NCBI RefSeq assembly: GCF_000308775.1
Contig: NZ_BAGJ01000105.1
Coordinates: forward strand, 1 to 38,388
DNA from: Nocardia testacea NBRC 100365
GTDB lineage: Bacteria; Actinomycetota; Actinomycetes; Mycobacteriales; Mycobacteriaceae
Reading direction: 5' to 3'
DNA length: 38,388 nucleotides
Part shown: positions 37,001 to 38,388 of the stretch, in pieces
Numbering within the stretch: the stretch's first letter is position 1
How the letters are laid out: each line of letters begins with the position of its first letter
The notes under the pieces: model-generated
What the model was told of the DNA's origin: nothing
The model's input: the letters and a program-made list of their open reading frames with translations, nothing else
Databases searched by the model: none
Program-made: the position numbers and the translations under genes

Positions 37001-38388
37001 CTATTCCGGCTTACGCAGGGCGGCCACGAACATGGCGTCTGTCCCGTGCCGGTGCGGCCACAGCTGGACCGCCGGGCCCGGGCCGAGCCCCGTGACGCCG
37101 GGGAGCAACGGCCGGGCATCGAGCTGTTCGGCGCCGGTGCGGCGCACCGTATCCGCGACTACGGCAACGGTTTCCGGTAGATGCGGCGAGCAGGTGGAAT
37201 ACACCACCACGCCACCGGGGCGCACCAGCTCCCAGGCCGCGGTCAGCAGTTCCCGCTGCAGGGCGACCAGCTCGGCGATATCGCCGGGGGTGCGCCGCCA
37301 CCGCGCCTCCGGACGGCGCCGCAGCGCGCCCAGACCGGTACAGGGGGCATCCACCAGGATGCGGTCGTAGCCGGCAGCCAGACCGCTGTCCCGGCCGTCG
37401 GTGATATGGACCTGCACGGGCAGCCCGCGCGTCGCGGTGCGGACCAGTTCGGCCCGGTGCCGGGCCGGCTCCACCGCGTCGACCCGGAAACCGTCGATAT
37501 CGGCCAGTGCTGCGAGCAACGCGGTCTTCCCGCCCGGACCCGCGCACAGGTCCAGCCAGCGGCCGCCGTCGGTGCCGTGCAGGGGCGCCCGGGTGAGCGC
37601 CAGCGCCACCAGCTGACTGCCCTCGTCCTGAACCGCGGCCATGCCCTCCCGGACCGGTTCCAGCGCGCCCGGATCACCGCCGTCCAGATACACCGCGTAC
37701 GGCGACCATCGGCCCTCCTCGCCACCGGTGACCAACGCGAGCTCCTCGGCGGTGATATCGCCGGGACGCGCCACCAGATGGACCAGCGGCCGGGCATCGT
37801 CGGCGGCGAGCAGATCCGGTAGTTCCCCGGCGTCCGCACCCAGCGCGTCGGCGAACGCCTGCGCGATCCACACCGGATGGGCGTATTCGAAGGCCATCCG
37901 GCCGATCGGATCGTCGGGAGCGAGCCGATCGATCCACTCCTGCGCACTGCGCTCGGCGATCCGGCGCAGCACCGCGTTGACGAAACCGGAACGCCCCGTG
38001 CCGGATTCGGCCCGGGCGAGTTCGACCGCGGTATGCACCGCGGCGTGGGGTTCGATCCGGGTACGCAGCAACTGGTAGGCGCCGAGGCGCAGGACGTCCA
38101 GCAGCGAGCCGTCGATCTCGTCGATCGCACGTCCGGCGCAGTCGGCGATCACCGCGTCGAGTACGCCCAGGGCCCGGCACGCTCCGTACCCGAGTTCGGT
38201 GGCCAGGGCCGCGTCACGCCCCTCCACCCGGTACTCGCGCAGCAGGCCGGGCAGTACCAGGTTCGCGTAGGCGTCCCGTTCGCGGACGGCGCGCAAGGTC
38301 TCCAGCGCCACGGTGCGCGCCGGATCCGCCGGAGTCCGCCCGGCATCCTTCGCGCGGCCGGGCCGGCCCCCGCCCGGGGCGGCGCCCC
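37001..38388 (-). CDS. rsmB: 16S rRNA m5C967 methyltransferase RsmB (5' end outside window)
   Basis: S-adenosylmethionine-dependent cytosine-5 methyltransferase acting on 16S rRNA. The N-terminal NusB-like RNA-binding domain has ALETLRAVRERDAYANLVLPGLL and RSGFVNAVLRRI. The catalytic domain has the SAM site DLCAGPGGKT, motif IV VDAPCTGLGALRRRPEARW and the catalytic Cys in YSTCSPHLPET. A GTG at 38311 could start it, but the frame stays open to the window edge. The preceding codons (DPAR just before ALETL) look like the normal N terminus, so the true start is probably beyond 38388. In M. tuberculosis fmt lies upstream and rpe downstream; here sigF/rsbW and a Mo-enzyme separate it from rpe. Confidence 0.93.
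   Translation of the reverse strand, partial: GAAPGGGRPGRAKDAGRTPADPARTVALETLRAVRERDAYANLVLPGLLREYRVEGRDAALATELGYGACRALGVLDAVIADCAGRAIDEIDGSLLDVLRLGAYQLLRTRIEPHAAVHTAVELARAESGTGRSGFVNAVLRRIAERSAQEWIDRLAPDDPIGRMAFEYAHPVWIAQAFADALGADAGELPDLLAADDARPLVHLVARPGDITAEELALVTGGEEGRWSPYAVYLDGGDPGALEPVREGMAAVQDEGSQLVALALTRAPLHGTDGGRWLDLCAGPGGKTALLAALADIDGFRVDAVEPARHRAELVRTATRGLPVQVHITDGRDSGLAAGYDRILVDAPCTGLGALRRRPEARWRRTPGDIAELVALQRELLTAAWELVRPGGVVVYSTCSPHLPETVAVVADTVRRTGAEQLDARPLLPGVTGLGPGPAVQLWPHRHGTDAMFVAALRKPE

Overview
The window comes from a high-GC mycolic-acid actinomycete, most likely Nocardia or a close relative. The evidence is the GC-rich codon use, frequent GTG starts, many start codons with a TANNNT box 6-7 nt upstream, WhiA and SigF/RsbW proteins, a type VII secretion accessory protein, and a gene order that matches, in reverse, the rsmB(fmu)-rpe-rib-uvrC-rapZ-yvcK-whiA-gap-pgk-tpiA-secG block of Mycobacterium tuberculosis. 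The genus is an inference; no rRNA or tRNA gene is present.

Layout. 1-1917: 3' part (frameshifted) of a GT39-like membrane glycosyltransferase. 2231-3052: two small exported proteins. 3229-5375: a minus-strand MarR/HAD/SMP-30 group, divergent from an alpha/beta hydrolase (5431-6294) with a perfect inverted repeat between them. 6308-8644: a DUF2511-like lipoprotein, an epoxide hydrolase and a divergent short-chain dehydrogenase that share a KstR-type operator. 8653-8886: secG. 8989-14776: accessory block of two MFS transporters, a META-domain lipoprotein, a type VII secretion-associated protein and a putative caspase-like effector. 15012-18049: gap-pgk-tpiA, closed by a 13-bp hairpin. 18215-18814: a GNAT acetyltransferase. 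18885-24070: uvrC-rapZ-yvcK-whiA. 24271-27642: gamma-glutamyltransferase lipoprotein and a DUF1254/DUF1214 protein. 27719-30673: ribE-ribBA-ribH-PH-domain protein. 31333-32681: a conserved hypothetical protein and rpe. 32876-34188: rsbW-sigF. 34381-36534: a stand-alone molybdopterin oxidoreductase. 36590-38388: a YjbR-like protein and rsmB, whose 5' end lies past the window.

How the genes work together. Most of the window is housekeeping: lower glycolysis, the UvrC/RapZ/YvcK/WhiA cluster, riboflavin synthesis (GTP cyclohydrolase II/DHBP synthase, lumazine synthase, riboflavin synthase; ribD is not between rpe and ribE as it is in M. tuberculosis), pentose-phosphate epimerase, 16S rRNA methylation and Sec export. 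The accessory DNA sits in the breaks of this conserved order: 6 kb between tpiA and secG, and rsbW-sigF plus the Mo-enzyme between rpe and rsmB. The most interesting candidates are the putative type VII-associated cysteine-protease-like effector at 13748-14776 with its divergent partner genes, and the KstR-like box at 7758-7771, which would place an epoxide hydrolase and an SDR enzyme in a sterol/lipid catabolic regulon. No CRISPR array, insertion sequence, prophage, tRNA or rRNA was seen.
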